From: AWTP1-13 sp963820375
GTDB taxonomy: Bacteria; Pseudomonadota; Alphaproteobacteria; Rhizobiales; Hyphomicrobiaceae
Assembly (NCBI GenBank): GCA_963820375.1
Contig: CAWFZX010000033.1
Location: forward strand, 124,001-188,000
Length of the DNA: 64,000 nt
Direction: 5' to 3'
Of this stretch, positions 51,471 to 61,231 are shown one piece after another. A program made the translations under genes and the position numbers. A model generated the notes under the pieces. The model was not told where the DNA came from. It searched no databases and was given only the letters and a program-made list of their open reading frames with translations. Each line of letters opens with the position of its first letter. Position 1 is the stretch's first letter.

Positions 51471-52124
51471 TCAGGTGCCGACGAGCGTCTTGGCGACGAT
51501 GTCCTTGACCGTGGCGCGGGCCTTCTCGGTCACCACGGGGCCGGCCTTCGAAGGTGCGCCGGCATCGTAGGGCGGCTGTGGATCGTATTCGATGCAGAGC
51601 TGCGCCTCCTTGGCCGCATCGTCGCCGGCGATCTTGCCGACCAGCCAGAGCGCCATGTCGATGCCGGACGACACGCCGGCGGACGTCACGATCTTCCCCT
51701 GCGGGATCACGCGCTGCTCGCGATACTTCGCGCCGAAGGACTCGAGCGTCGCCGCCGCATTCCAATGTGTCGTCGCCTCGAGGCCCTTCAGGAGCTCGGC
51801 CGCACCGAGCAGCAGCGAGCCGGTGCAGACCGACGTCGTCCACGTCGTGGTCGCATGGATCTTCCGCACCCAGTCAAGCACTTTCTCGTCCTTTAACAGG
51901 AGGCGCACGCCGGGCCCGCCTGGGATGATGAGGATGTCGGCGCCCGGCACCTCGTCGAGCGTGCGCTCGACGGTGAGCGCCAAGCCCGTGGGCGCCGCGC
52001 GGATCGGGCCGTTCTCCTTGCCCACCCAGACGATCTCCGAGCCGGGGACCCAGCTCAGCACCTCGATCGGACCGACGATGTCGAGGACCGTAATCTTGTC
52101 GAAGATGAGCGCGGCGATTTTCAT
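51471..52124 (-). CDS. DJ-1/PfpI family protein (GlxA/isonitrile hydratase-like)
   Basis: The 217-residue protein has the class I glutamine-amidotransferase-like fold: KIAALIFDKITVLDIVGPIEVL at the start, ADILIIPGGPG in the middle, and the nucleophile Cys in TTSVCTGSLLLGAAELL near residue 105. No AraC DNA-binding domain is attached, so it is an enzyme-like member such as isonitrile hydratase rather than a GlxA regulator. The ATG at 52124 follows AGGGAG. Confidence 0.88.
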   Translation of the reverse strand: MKIAALIFDKITVLDIVGPIEVLSWVPGSEIVWVGKENGPIRAAPTGLALTVERTLDEVPGADILIIPGGPGVRLLLKDEKVLDWVRKIHATTTWTTSVCTGSLLLGAAELLKGLEATTHWNAAATLESFGAKYREQRVIPQGKIVTSAGVSSGIDMALWLVGKIAGDDAAKEAQLCIEYDPQPPYDAGAPSKAGPVVTEKARATVKDIVAKTLVGT

Positions 52125-52620
52125 ACTGCAGGCTCCCTGAGGGAATGCACATGGGAATGCTAACACTGCGGCACCACTCTCGATAGGCACCATGCCCTAC
52201 GCTTTTGCGACCTTGTAGGCGCGCCCGCGCAAGCCTCAGCGACCGGCCCCCTGCGGCTCTCCAACCTGGAAGGACCGCGCCGTGCAACGGGAAGGCTTCA
52301 CCAGGCAGGCGGAGGGGCTGCGGTTGGCAGTGTGGCGGAGTAGCGGCGAGAAGGGCGGTTGCGGCCCAGCTCGCAGCCGCGCCCAGCTCGTGTTATTGCG
52401 CAGTTGCCACGACTTGCTTCTCTTGGAGGATCTTATGATGCGCCGCAATTTCGCGCCGACCGCAAGTCACAGAGCGCTGTAGACCATGTGTATGCTTCTC
52501 CTGGCTGGTGGGCGTGGGAGGCGTATTTGTCTTCCCCCTCATGCCCCCGACGCAGGCACGGCAGCACAGTCCCAATTCAAGCACTCGAGCAGCGCAGTTT
52601 CACTGGGAACCCCTGTTCCA

Positions 52621-52640
52621 TGATCATGATCATGTGATCA
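52621..52640. repeat. Three TGATCA palindromes in 20 bp
   Basis: TGATCA occurs at 52621, 52627 and 52635. The block is self-complementary and may be a protein-binding site or a Dam-like methylation cluster. Confidence 0.6.
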
Positions 52641-52970
52641 TCGACCGCACATCGCAAAACGACGTGCGAACGGATTGGATGTGACCATCCCGGACGGTCA
52701 AAGAGCGACAAAGCACCCTCGCAGCGGCTGCAAATTAACCATCCTTCTTACTACAGACTTTCCACAAGCAATGTCGAGATAAGTTCCGATGCCTACGCGG
52801 CAGTTTGGATGACATTGGTGTTCCAACGAAGAGCTTCGGTACGAAGTTGCGGCGGACGCTTTAGCCAGAAGCCTGACCGTATGGTCCACGCGCCCGGCCC
52901 ATCCCCCAGGACTATCAGATCTGCATACCCCCCGAAACGGGGATACCAAATGGTCGCGGGCGGTCCAATT

Positions 52971-52998
52971 GGGGTAAGGGGGGGTAGGGGGCGTTGGG
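52971..52998 (+). promoter_or_regulatory. G-quadruplex motif upstream of the HWE kinase
   Basis: Four G-runs (4, 7, 5 and 3 G, loops TAA, TA and CGTT) stand 64 bases before the kinase start codon on the coding strand. Runs and loops this short can fold as a stable quadruplex in DNA or in the mRNA leader. Confidence 0.6.
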
Positions 52999-53061
52999 CG
53001 GCAACGATTTGCTGCCCCAGCAAGTTTAGTATCGACAGCGTAACCTCGGAAGTTGGTGCCT

Positions 53062-55759
53062 ATGAACGACTGGACTCGAGTATTCAGAGAGGTCGGGGCA
53101 AGGCCAACCAATACGCCCGCAACCAACGCCAAGACACGACCAACCAGCTTGGATGATGTTAACGGTCTGTCTCGGGAGGCTATCGAGGCGCTTCCTGCCG
53201 CGATCTACATGACGGACGCTGAGGGGCGCCTCACCTTTTACAACGAGGCTGCGGCGGAGCTTTGGGGCTGTCGGCCCGAACTTGGCGAGAGCAAGTTCTG
53301 CGGTTCCTGGAAACTCTACTGGCCGGATGGCACGCCGCTGCCGCATGAGGAGTGCCCGATGGCACTGGCCCTGCAGCAAAGGCGACCGATCCGTGGCATG
53401 GAAGCGCTAGCCGAGCGCCCGGACGGCACGCGGATCCCTTTCGTCCCCTATCCGACACCGCTGTTTGATGCAGCTGGGAGATTGACCGGTGCTGTCAACA
53501 TGCTTGTCGATATCAGCGAACGCAAGCGGGCCGAAGCGGACCTCGCAGAACGCAAGGGGCAGTTGGCGGTCTTCGTCGAGCACGCGCCGGCAGCGATTGC
53601 TATGTTCGATCGCGAGATGCGCTACCTCGCCGTCTCGCGTCGATACATCCTTGATTTCCGTCTCCCCCAAGACGTCCAACTCATTGGGCGGTCGCACTAC
53701 GAGGTGTTTCCCGACGTCCCGCAGCGCTGGCGCGACGTTCACGCCCGCGTGCTGGCCGGTGAGGAGTTGTCGAAGGAGGAAGACCAATTCACGCGCCAGG
53801 ACGGCTGCACCCACTGGGTGCGCTGGTCGATGGCTCCCTGGCGCCAAGCCAATGGAAGTATTGGCGGCGCGCTCTTATTCTCTGAGCACAGGACGGAGCA
53901 GGTCGAGGCACAGCGCGCGCTTACCGATAGCGAGGCACGCTTCCGGGCAACGTTCGAAAATGCGGCCGTGGGCGTTGCGCTGGTGGGCTCCGACGGATCA
54001 ATTCTGCGCGCCAACAACAGCTTCGCCCGGATGCTTGGCTATTCTGTGGAGGAACTCAGGCAGAGGACCTTTCAGGATTTCACACACCCGGACGATCTTG
54101 CGAACAATCTCTCATTGCTCAACAAGACACTCGTCGGCGACGCCGAAAGCTACTGCATCGACAAACGCTATGTCCGCAAGGATGGCGGCATCGTCTGGGC
54201 AAGTGCCACTGTCGGCTGTGTCCGGAAGTCGGACGGCGACGTCGACTATTTCGTCTCCGTGGTTAAGGACATCACCGACCGCAAACGTGCCGAGGCTCGC
54301 CTCGCGGAGCGCAATGCGCAACTCGATCTCGCTGGAAAGATTGGGCGAATTGGCAGCTTCATGTATGACGACGGCACCAAGAAATTGCAGCTATCACCAG
54401 GTTACGCGGCCATTTATGGGCTACCTGAAGGCATGCTTGAGATTTCACGCGAACATTGGCGCGCGCTGGTGCATCCGGACGATCTCCCAGCGTTAGACGC
54501 CGTCGCTCGCCGCGCCATCACAAATGGCGAAAGTGAGTGCGTCTTGGAGTTTCGGATACTCCGCCACGGTCAAGTGCGGTGGATCGAAGTCGCGTATCCT
54601 CCTCTCGTACGACGAAGCTGGGAAGCCGGCACGAAGGATCGGAGCCGAGATCGACGTTACTGAGCGCAAACAGGCGGAACAGACACTGGCTGAGCGCAAC
54701 ATACAGCTTGCACTGGCAGCCAAGGCTGGCCTTGTTGGTAGCTACGCATATGACGCCGACACGGAGACCATGCAGATTTCTGAGGGCTATGCGGCCATCC
54801 ACGGCTTTGCTGAAGGCACGACCGAAATAGCGCGCAGCGAATGCCTGGCTGGCGTGCACCCGCACGACATAGGGAGGGTAGAACAGTTCCGCAGTGAGGC
54901 CTTCCGTGAGCGCCGGCGCGAATATAACGTAGAGTATCGTATCATTCGCCCTAGTGGCGAACTGCGATGGGTCGAGACGCGCTGTTTCATTTCCTTTAGC
55001 AGCAGTGGACAACCACAGCGCGTCGTCGGCGTTAGCATCGACATAACCGAGCGCAAAGGGGTGGAGGAACACCAGCGGACTTTGCTGGCCGAACTCGACC
55101 ATCGCGCCAAAAACGCACTCGCCACCGTCAACGCTGTCGTCTCCCACACCTGGCAAGGGAGCAGATCAGTCGCCGATTTCGTAGCGGCGCTCGATGGACG
55201 CATACGCTCGATGGCAACAACACACGAATTGTTGAGCTCCCGTCGGTGGCAAGGTGTGTCGCTGACAGAACTCGTCGGGCGTGAGCTCGCACCGTATGCC
55301 ACACGCTCCAACACCGAGATCAACGGCCCAGACATCCTACTGAAGCCCGAGGCGGGTCAGGCGATGGCCACGGTATTGCATGAGCTCGCCACCAACGCTG
55401 CAAAGTACGGCGCGCTCTCTACTCAGGATGGTCACGTGTCGATTCGATGGGACCGGCATCTGAACGGGCACCCGCAGTCTAATCTGGTGTTCGAATGGCA
55501 GGAAATCGGCGGCCCCCCTGTCGCCGCTCTCGGCAAATCGAGCTATGGGACGAGCACAATTCGTGACCTAATCCCCTATGAGTTCGGCGGTACGGTTGAC
55601 CTTGTGCTCGCTCCGGCAGGGGTCCAGTGTCGCCTAGAACTTCCCGCTGAATGGCTTGGCAAAGATCGCCAGCCTTTTCAGAGACCACCGCACCTGCATC
55701 ACCGCGGACCGGAAAGCCTGAATTTGAGACTGGCCACCGGCGTTAGCAAAAACGACTAG
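53062..55759 (+). pseudogene. Multi-PAS HWE-type histidine kinase, frameshifted
   Basis: The N-terminal frame (ATG 53062) encodes four PAS domains with ERKRAEA-type linkers. Near 54595-54610 the sequence shifts frame (one extra base or two missing, in GCGTATCCTCC). It then continues with a further PAS and the kinase core: the H-box ELDHRAKNALATVNAVVSH, HELATNAAKYGAL, and EWQEIGGPPV, which mark the HWE subfamily. There is no transmembrane part, so it was a cytoplasmic sensor. As read, the kinase half would not be made from the same start. Confidence 0.85.
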
Positions 55760-55894
55760 GCGAGCGCGCTGGCGTCGCTAGCGATGTGATGAGCCGTCAC
55801 ATTTGGACCTGGCACGATTGGAAGCTTTCAGAACCTCAGCCATGTTGGACTGGCTCAGACTGCGACCTTGTCCCCTGCAAACGCACATCATGCC

Positions 55895-56884
55895 TCAATT
55901 GGGGGAGAAGACCTTCGATACGAATGCGGTCACCTCCTTCAGTGCGGCCTCGGTCGCTTCCCGATCGGCGCCGACGAGCGGATCGAGCTTCACGCAGGCG
56001 TCGGTGTAACTGAAGCCCACCTTCGTTTCGGCATTGATCAATTGGCCGCTAGGGCCTTCCTGGATGCTGCAGTCGCGCACCGACTGGTTGGCCTTGGCAG
56101 GCATCGCCGGCGACGGGCCGATCGGGTTGTCGAAACCGTGCGGCGCGTGAGGATACTCGGCCAACTCAATATCGCGCTTGGCGTCCCTGAGGCGTGCTAC
56201 GTACGACTTGCACGTCGCAACCGGATTATAGTTGTCCGGCGTCCCGTGGAAGATACGGATTGGCTTGCCTGTCGTTTCGGTGTCGCCCTGATACGTGGTG
56301 GCGCAATCCGGATAAAATGGAATATAGGCTGCGAGGTCGATGCCGGACTTGTTCCATTGGCGATGGAAGCGAGCAAGGCTCGCATAGAGTGCCGCCTGAC
56401 CACCGCGTGAGAAGCCCATCAGCGCGACCTTGCCTGTATCGACGCGCGGGTGTCGGCCGATTACCTCCATCGTACGATAGATATCGAGAATAAAGTTGAG
56501 ACGGCCGAGTACGGTCTGCTTGTCCCCGACACCCGTGAGGCCTCTACCGGTCATACCGTCGATGGTCACGGTGTTGATGCCCATGGCGTTGAAGTGGCGC
56601 ACCCAGAACGGAACATTGGCACCGATGCCGCCAGAGCCATGCATGAGGATCATCGTCGGGCGCTTACCCGAGCCTTGGGCGATGCGCAGTTCGACACCGA
56701 TCGTCACCTCTTTGCCATTGGGATCACCGATCAGGAACTGCTGATCGCTAAGCCAGAGTGACTTGACGGCATGTAGTTCGATACGCACCGGGATGTCTTT
56801 GCTACTGCCGACCTCAGCCGCTACCGGCAGCGTCGTTAACGCAACCGCCGCCGCAGCCAACACCACCCATGTTGAAGGTTTCAC
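55895..56884 (-). CDS. Exported dienelactone-hydrolase-like alpha/beta hydrolase
   Basis: The 329-residue protein has a signal peptide (VVLAAAAVALTTLPVAAE) and an alpha/beta hydrolase fold. It has ILMHGSGGIGANVPFW, the nucleophile elbow MGFSRGGQAAL near residue 157, the Asp after HGTPDNYNP, and the His in YPHAPHGFDN. It should be a periplasmic esterase or lactonase. The GTG at 56884 follows GGAGGACGAG. Confidence 0.87.
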   Translation of the reverse strand: MKPSTWVVLAAAAVALTTLPVAAEVGSSKDIPVRIELHAVKSLWLSDQQFLIGDPNGKEVTIGVELRIAQGSGKRPTMILMHGSGGIGANVPFWVRHFNAMGINTVTIDGMTGRGLTGVGDKQTVLGRLNFILDIYRTMEVIGRHPRVDTGKVALMGFSRGGQAALYASLARFHRQWNKSGIDLAAYIPFYPDCATTYQGDTETTGKPIRIFHGTPDNYNPVATCKSYVARLRDAKRDIELAEYPHAPHGFDNPIGPSPAMPAKANQSVRDCSIQEGPSGQLINAETKVGFSYTDACVKLDPLVGADREATEAALKEVTAFVSKVFSPN

Positions 56885-57271
56885 CTCGTCCTCCCGTCAT
56901 CCAACGTTTTTCGCATCTTACGGCACGCTGCCGTTGCTGTCGTGTCCCTTACATGACCTTCTGATAACGCATTGGCGCGTGCATGCGGTAAGATGCTGAT
57001 CGGAAGTAGCCTCCGTCTTTGCTGCGGGGCATAAGTCAGGAATTGGCACCTTTTCCCCTTCGAACGAGATGGCAGAAGCACTCCGAATGCCGACGAAGGG
57101 GGCAATGGCGAAATTGACGCGCTTCTGACGTCCGCTGCGGAAGAGGCTCTGCAGGGTTCAGACGCCGGCTCCCCGATGCCAGACCAACTCTCGCGGTTAT
57201 CCGAAGGTGTCGGCGAACGTCGATATGACCTAGTGCGCTTGAACAATCGACCTGCGACCCGCTCTCCCCGG
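56885..57271. other. 387-bp region, no gene recognised
   Basis: Lies between two genes on the minus strand. It should carry the promoter of the hydrolase. No terminator for the SulP gene was seen. Confidence 0.5.
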
Positions 57272-58978
57272 TTAGTCGGGCAGGCGTGGGCTGCCCATGA
57301 GGCTATACAGGGTCACTCGCCGATCAAGCCCGCCGACCTTCTCGCCGATGCCGTCAGAGCGCAACAAGTCACGCACCCGTCCACGCGCGGCGACGATGCG
57401 CAGTTTGATGTCAAGGCGCGTCAGCTCGTCATGCAACTGGTGCAGCATGCGCGAGCCGGCCAGATCGACGTGGGGCGATGCCGAGAGATCGCAGACGACC
57501 AGGCGAACTTTGGATGGATCACTTGCTCTGAGACGCTGCAACACGACTTCGAGAACGGAGTCGGCGTTGACGTAAAGCAAAGAGGCTTCAGGACGGAAAG
57601 CGATGGCGTTCGGCAACTCCTCGTTGTCGGGGTGCCGGGCAAGATCGGAGAAGTTGCTCGTTCCAGGAACACGGCCAAGGAATGCCACATGTGGGGTCGA
57701 TGCGCGTGCCAACAGCATGAGAATGGAAGCCAGCACAGCCAGAAGGATTCCTTGCAGGATGCCAAGCAGCAGCACGGCCCCAAGCGCAATCGCAGCGGCG
57801 TAGAAGTCGATTTGACTGATCCGCCGCATGCGAGCCATGGTCCGAAAATCGATCAGTCTGTAGACCGCGACCAAAACGACGGCCGCTAGCACCACCTTGG
57901 GAAGGTTTTCCAGCAGGTCAGTGAGAAACAGAAGACAGAACGCAAGCGTGATCGAGGCAAACACAAGCGCCAGCGACGTACGCGCTCCGGCTTTGTCGTT
58001 GACCGCTGTTTGCGACAGCCCGCCCGCCACTGGATAGCCATGACCAAACGCGGCGGCGAGGTTGGCCGCTCCCAACCCCAGAAACTCCTGTCGCAAGTTG
58101 AGGTTGTAGCCATGTTTGTCGGCAAACGTGCGCGCGGCTGAAACACTTTCGATATAGGCGAGCAACAGGCAACCGGCGGCAAGGGGAACGATTCCCTCCA
58201 CGTCCCGGAGACGGAGCGCTGGGCCTTCCAGCGAAGGCAGCCCGGCTTGGATCTTCCCGGTCGTGGGCACACCCAGCGCGGGAAGCCCAAATGCAAACGC
58301 TGCGACAATCGACAGCGCTACAATGGCAAGAGCGACCGGCCGTCCCGGCAGAAAGCGATCGCCCAACAGGAGCAGCAGGATGGCTGCAATGCCAATCGCA
58401 AGTACAAGGAGGTGAGTTTGGCCAAGTTGACCCGCCCACACCGCCGCTCGCTCGAAGAAGTTGTGTCCACCGCCGGTAATGCCAAACAGGCTTGGCAGCT
58501 GCGTCATGATGATCGTCAATCCGGCACCGGCCTTGAAGCCGACCAAAATGCTGTCGCTTATCAGCCGCACCAGCATGCTCAGTCGCAGCAACCATGCGAT
58601 CAGGCAAAGTATGGCCACGGTGAAGCCTGCCAGTGTGGCGATCTGGGCGTAGCGCTGCGCATCTCCCTCGGCCATCGCGCCCACGGTGCCGGCAATCATG
58701 AGAGAGATGGCAGATGTCGGACCAACCGCCAGGTGCCGCGACGAGCCAAATAGCGCATAACCGAGCCCGCCGAGCAGATAGCCGTAGATGCCGACCTGGG
58801 GCGGCAAGCCCGCCAGTGCGGCATAGGCCAGGGACACGGGAATTGCGTAGGCAGCGAGCGTTATGCCCGCGACGATATCGCCAGCAAGCCAACCGATCCG
58901 ATAACCTGCCGGCCACCGCACCGATGCAACATACCGAAGCCACATCGGTCCATGGTTTGGGTCCGACGAGCTTGTCAC
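57272..58978 (-). CDS. SulP family anion permease with STAS domain
   Basis: The 568-residue protein has eleven or more hydrophobic segments with the SulP signature (IPVSLAYAALAGLPPQVGIYGYLLGGLGYALFGSS split over helices 1-2) and NLAAAFGHGYPVAGGLSQTAVN. A C-terminal STAS domain occupies about residues 435-560. SulP proteins carry sulfate, bicarbonate or dicarboxylates, and the substrate is not clear. A GTG start at 58978 is used. Confidence 0.92.
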   Translation of the reverse strand: MTSSSDPNHGPMWLRYVASVRWPAGYRIGWLAGDIVAGITLAAYAIPVSLAYAALAGLPPQVGIYGYLLGGLGYALFGSSRHLAVGPTSAISLMIAGTVGAMAEGDAQRYAQIATLAGFTVAILCLIAWLLRLSMLVRLISDSILVGFKAGAGLTIIMTQLPSLFGITGGGHNFFERAAVWAGQLGQTHLLVLAIGIAAILLLLLGDRFLPGRPVALAIVALSIVAAFAFGLPALGVPTTGKIQAGLPSLEGPALRLRDVEGIVPLAAGCLLLAYIESVSAARTFADKHGYNLNLRQEFLGLGAANLAAAFGHGYPVAGGLSQTAVNDKAGARTSLALVFASITLAFCLLFLTDLLENLPKVVLAAVVLVAVYRLIDFRTMARMRRISQIDFYAAAIALGAVLLLGILQGILLAVLASILMLLARASTPHVAFLGRVPGTSNFSDLARHPDNEELPNAIAFRPEASLLYVNADSVLEVVLQRLRASDPSKVRLVVCDLSASPHVDLAGSRMLHQLHDELTRLDIKLRIVAARGRVRDLLRSDGIGEKVGGLDRRVTLYSLMGSPRLPD

Positions 58979-59031
58979 GGGTCAAGCCTCATTGCCTTCC
59001 CAAGTTCGGGCATGAGCCACACTCCAACCTT

Positions 59032-59868
59032 CTAGTGCACCTCTGGGATGAACTTGCGAGTGAGTTGCTGCGCAGGCTTGGCCGATACGTGACGCTTGGG
59101 CAATTTTGCCTTCGCCCTCGGCACGCTCTTGTAGGGGATGCTTGCCAGCAGATGCTCGATGATATTCAGCCGAGCCCGCCGCTTGTCGTCTGATCGCACG
59201 ACGAACCAAGGTGCCCATGCTGTATCCGTGGCCATGAACATGTCGTCACGCGCCCGCGTGTAGTCGTCCCATCGCGCAAAGGACTTCAAGTCCATGGGCG
59301 AGAGCTTCCAGGTCTTGCGCCCGTCATCAATCCTTTCCCGGAGCCGTTTTTCCTGTTCCTCGGCGCTGACTTCGAGCCAGTATTTGATGAGCACGATCCC
59401 GGAGTCGGTCATGGCCTTCTCCACTTGCGGCGCAATGCTGAGAAAGCGCTTGGCCTCCTCCTCGGTGCAGAATCCCATGACGCGCTCGACCCCGGCGCGG
59501 TTGTACCAACTACGGTCGAAGATCACGATCTCGCCGCCCGACGGCAGATGCGGCAAATACCGCTGAATGTACATCTGCGATTTTTCGCGTTCAGTCGGTG
59601 CTGGCAGTGCCACAACACGGAAGACGCGAGGGCTCACCCTGGCGGTGATGGCTTTGATAGCGCCACCTTTACCGGCGCCGTCTCGCCCTTCGAACAGGAT
59701 GCAGATTTTTTTGCTCTCGTGCCGAACCCAATCTTGAAGCTCTACCAGCTTCACGTGGAGTTCGCGCAAGCTGCTCTCGTAGTCCTTCCGTTTGAGGTCA
59801 TGTTTCCCAGGCTCGTGCCCATGGACCGCATGCTGCGCCGCGTCATCCTTCCGTCCATCCTTGGCCAT
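59032..59868 (-). CDS. ppk2: Polyphosphate kinase 2
   Basis: The protein of about 278 residues, from the ATG at 59868, is a PPK2 enzyme transferring phosphate between polyphosphate and nucleotides. The Walker A loop FEGRDGAGKGG lies at 59-69, the Walker B/lid IVIFDRSWYNRAGVERVMGF at about 114-133, and DDMFMATDTAWAPWFVV near the end. I prefer 59868 (GAGG eight bases upstream) over starts at 59913 and 60066. It is read in the same direction as the SulP gene, 53 bases apart. Confidence 0.92.
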   Translation of the reverse strand: MAKDGRKDDAAQHAVHGHEPGKHDLKRKDYESSLRELHVKLVELQDWVRHESKKICILFEGRDGAGKGGAIKAITARVSPRVFRVVALPAPTEREKSQMYIQRYLPHLPSGGEIVIFDRSWYNRAGVERVMGFCTEEEAKRFLSIAPQVEKAMTDSGIVLIKYWLEVSAEEQEKRLRERIDDGRKTWKLSPMDLKSFARWDDYTRARDDMFMATDTAWAPWFVVRSDDKRRARLNIIEHLLASIPYKSVPRAKAKLPKRHVSAKPAQQLTRKFIPEVH

Positions 59869-60068
59869 CTGCTTTGCCTCATCCGCCCGCGCGCTAGCCG
59901 ACAGGGGGAGCATACGCCTGTCATGCGCCGAATGGGGGCTGAATGTGGTGCCAAGGTAACTGCCGCTTGCGCCGCGCATCTGTGGCGGTTTCTCATGGCG
60001 GGGCCTGGAGGACGGTCCGTGACCCAACTGGGAAAATGATATCGGCCAGCGAGGCGTGCTAAACACAT

Positions 60069-60584
60069 ATGATGACTACATTCATTGCATTACTTCGGGC
60101 GATCAATGTTGGTGGAACCGGCAAGCTCCCGATGGCCGATCTGAGGTCGATGTGTGTCGAGGCGGGCTTTGCGGAGGTCGAGACTTACATCGCGAGCGGG
60201 AACGTCGTCTTCACAAGTTCGGCCAAGTCCGCATCAGCGAAAGCAGTGCTCGAATCCCGACTCCGTGACTATGCAGGCAAACCGGTAGGTGTTGCGATAC
60301 GAACCGCCACGGAGCTGTCGGCGATCCTCGAACAAAATCCGTTTCCGTCAAACGAGCCACGACACACATACGTGATCTTCCTCGACAAGCGACCACCACG
60401 CGGCGCACTCGACCAGGCAACCGGGCGAGTTGACGAGGATATGCGGCTGGGCAAGCAGGAAATCTACGTCGCCTACCCCAACGGAATGGGGCGCTCGAAG
60501 CTCAGTATCCCGGTTGCGAAGATGGGTACGGCGCGCAACTTAAACACTGTTGCCGCATTGGTCGAAATCGCGTCAAGGAAGTGA
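60069..60584 (+). CDS. DUF1697 protein
   Basis: The 171-residue product matches DUF1697: FIALLRAINVGGTGKLPMADLR at the start, YIASGNVVFTSS, and the C-terminal GRSKLSIPVAKMGTARNLNTV. It is cytoplasmic. Function is unknown. Two ATGs in a row at 60069 and 60072 can start it. Confidence 0.9.
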   Translation: MMTTFIALLRAINVGGTGKLPMADLRSMCVEAGFAEVETYIASGNVVFTSSAKSASAKAVLESRLRDYAGKPVGVAIRTATELSAILEQNPFPSNEPRHTYVIFLDKRPPRGALDQATGRVDEDMRLGKQEIYVAYPNGMGRSKLSIPVAKMGTARNLNTVAALVEIASRK

Positions 60585-60819
60585 CGCGGCCGGCGAATGT
60601 CTGCAAGTGGCACATCCGGACCCCAGGTCGTTGCCGGTCACCTTGCCCGCCTACTGGGGTAAGGCCGACATCGGGTGCCTCGTGCAATCGGTGGAGGGCG
60701 ACGAGGGATGGACGTTGGCGTTCGCCCACGCGCGCCCACGCGGAATTATCGGCGCCTGCTCGGTAAACCAAAGATTAACTCGCCCCCGTCAAACTACGAA
60801 GGGCGGGGTCCATCATGGG

Positions 60820-61077
60820 ATGGCTTCGATGTCGATCTGCAAAAAATCATTGGCGATTGCTGCCTTGATAGCTTTGCTCGCGCTGAGCCTGCTTCGGGAC
60901 TCAACTGAAGCTGAGTACACTCCATCGAGAGCTGAACAACAGGGAGCGGAGCTCGCGCGCATTTGTCCGAACGGCGCCCGCATCTACGTCTACCGAAATC
61001 CTCTTGATCAATTGCAGCTTGTGACCGACGACTTCGCCGCTTTCAATGAGGATGTCGCTATCGATGATGCCTGCTAG
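60820..61077 (+). CDS. Small exported or membrane-anchored hypothetical protein
   Basis: The 85-residue product starts with a hydrophobic helix (KKSLAIAALIALLALSLL). A short periplasmic part follows with GAELARICPNGARIYVYRNP and acidic residues, ending DDAC. The pattern looks like a real secreted peptide, but there is no strong ribosome binding site. Confidence 0.5.
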   Translation: MASMSICKKSLAIAALIALLALSLLRDSTEAEYTPSRAEQQGAELARICPNGARIYVYRNPLDQLQLVTDDFAAFNEDVAIDDAC

Positions 61078-61231
61078 GCTTTAATGATCCGCTAGACCGC
61101 GCTTCCATCTCGTCCGATCTTGCCGATTTTGAGCCGAGGAGATCGAGCGCTGTCCCCGCGGATCTCGGTCCGCACCGGCGGCGACAGCCCGGCGTCTTCA
61201 GGCAGTGACGCTCGTGCGTGATTAGTCCTAC

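Larger units (their letters stand above)
52125..53061. other. 937-bp region without a recognised gene
   Basis: The largest gap of the window. It holds a cluster of TGATCA palindromes (52621-52640) and a G-quadruplex motif (52971-52998) but no credible reading frame. The base composition is less GC-rich than elsewhere, and it marks the change from the C1 island to a mixed accessory stretch. Confidence 0.55.

Noticed and set aside
52698..53132. 144-codon minus-strand open frame in the large gap
   Set aside because: No signal, domain or ribosome binding site, and it overlaps the kinase start and the G-run motif.
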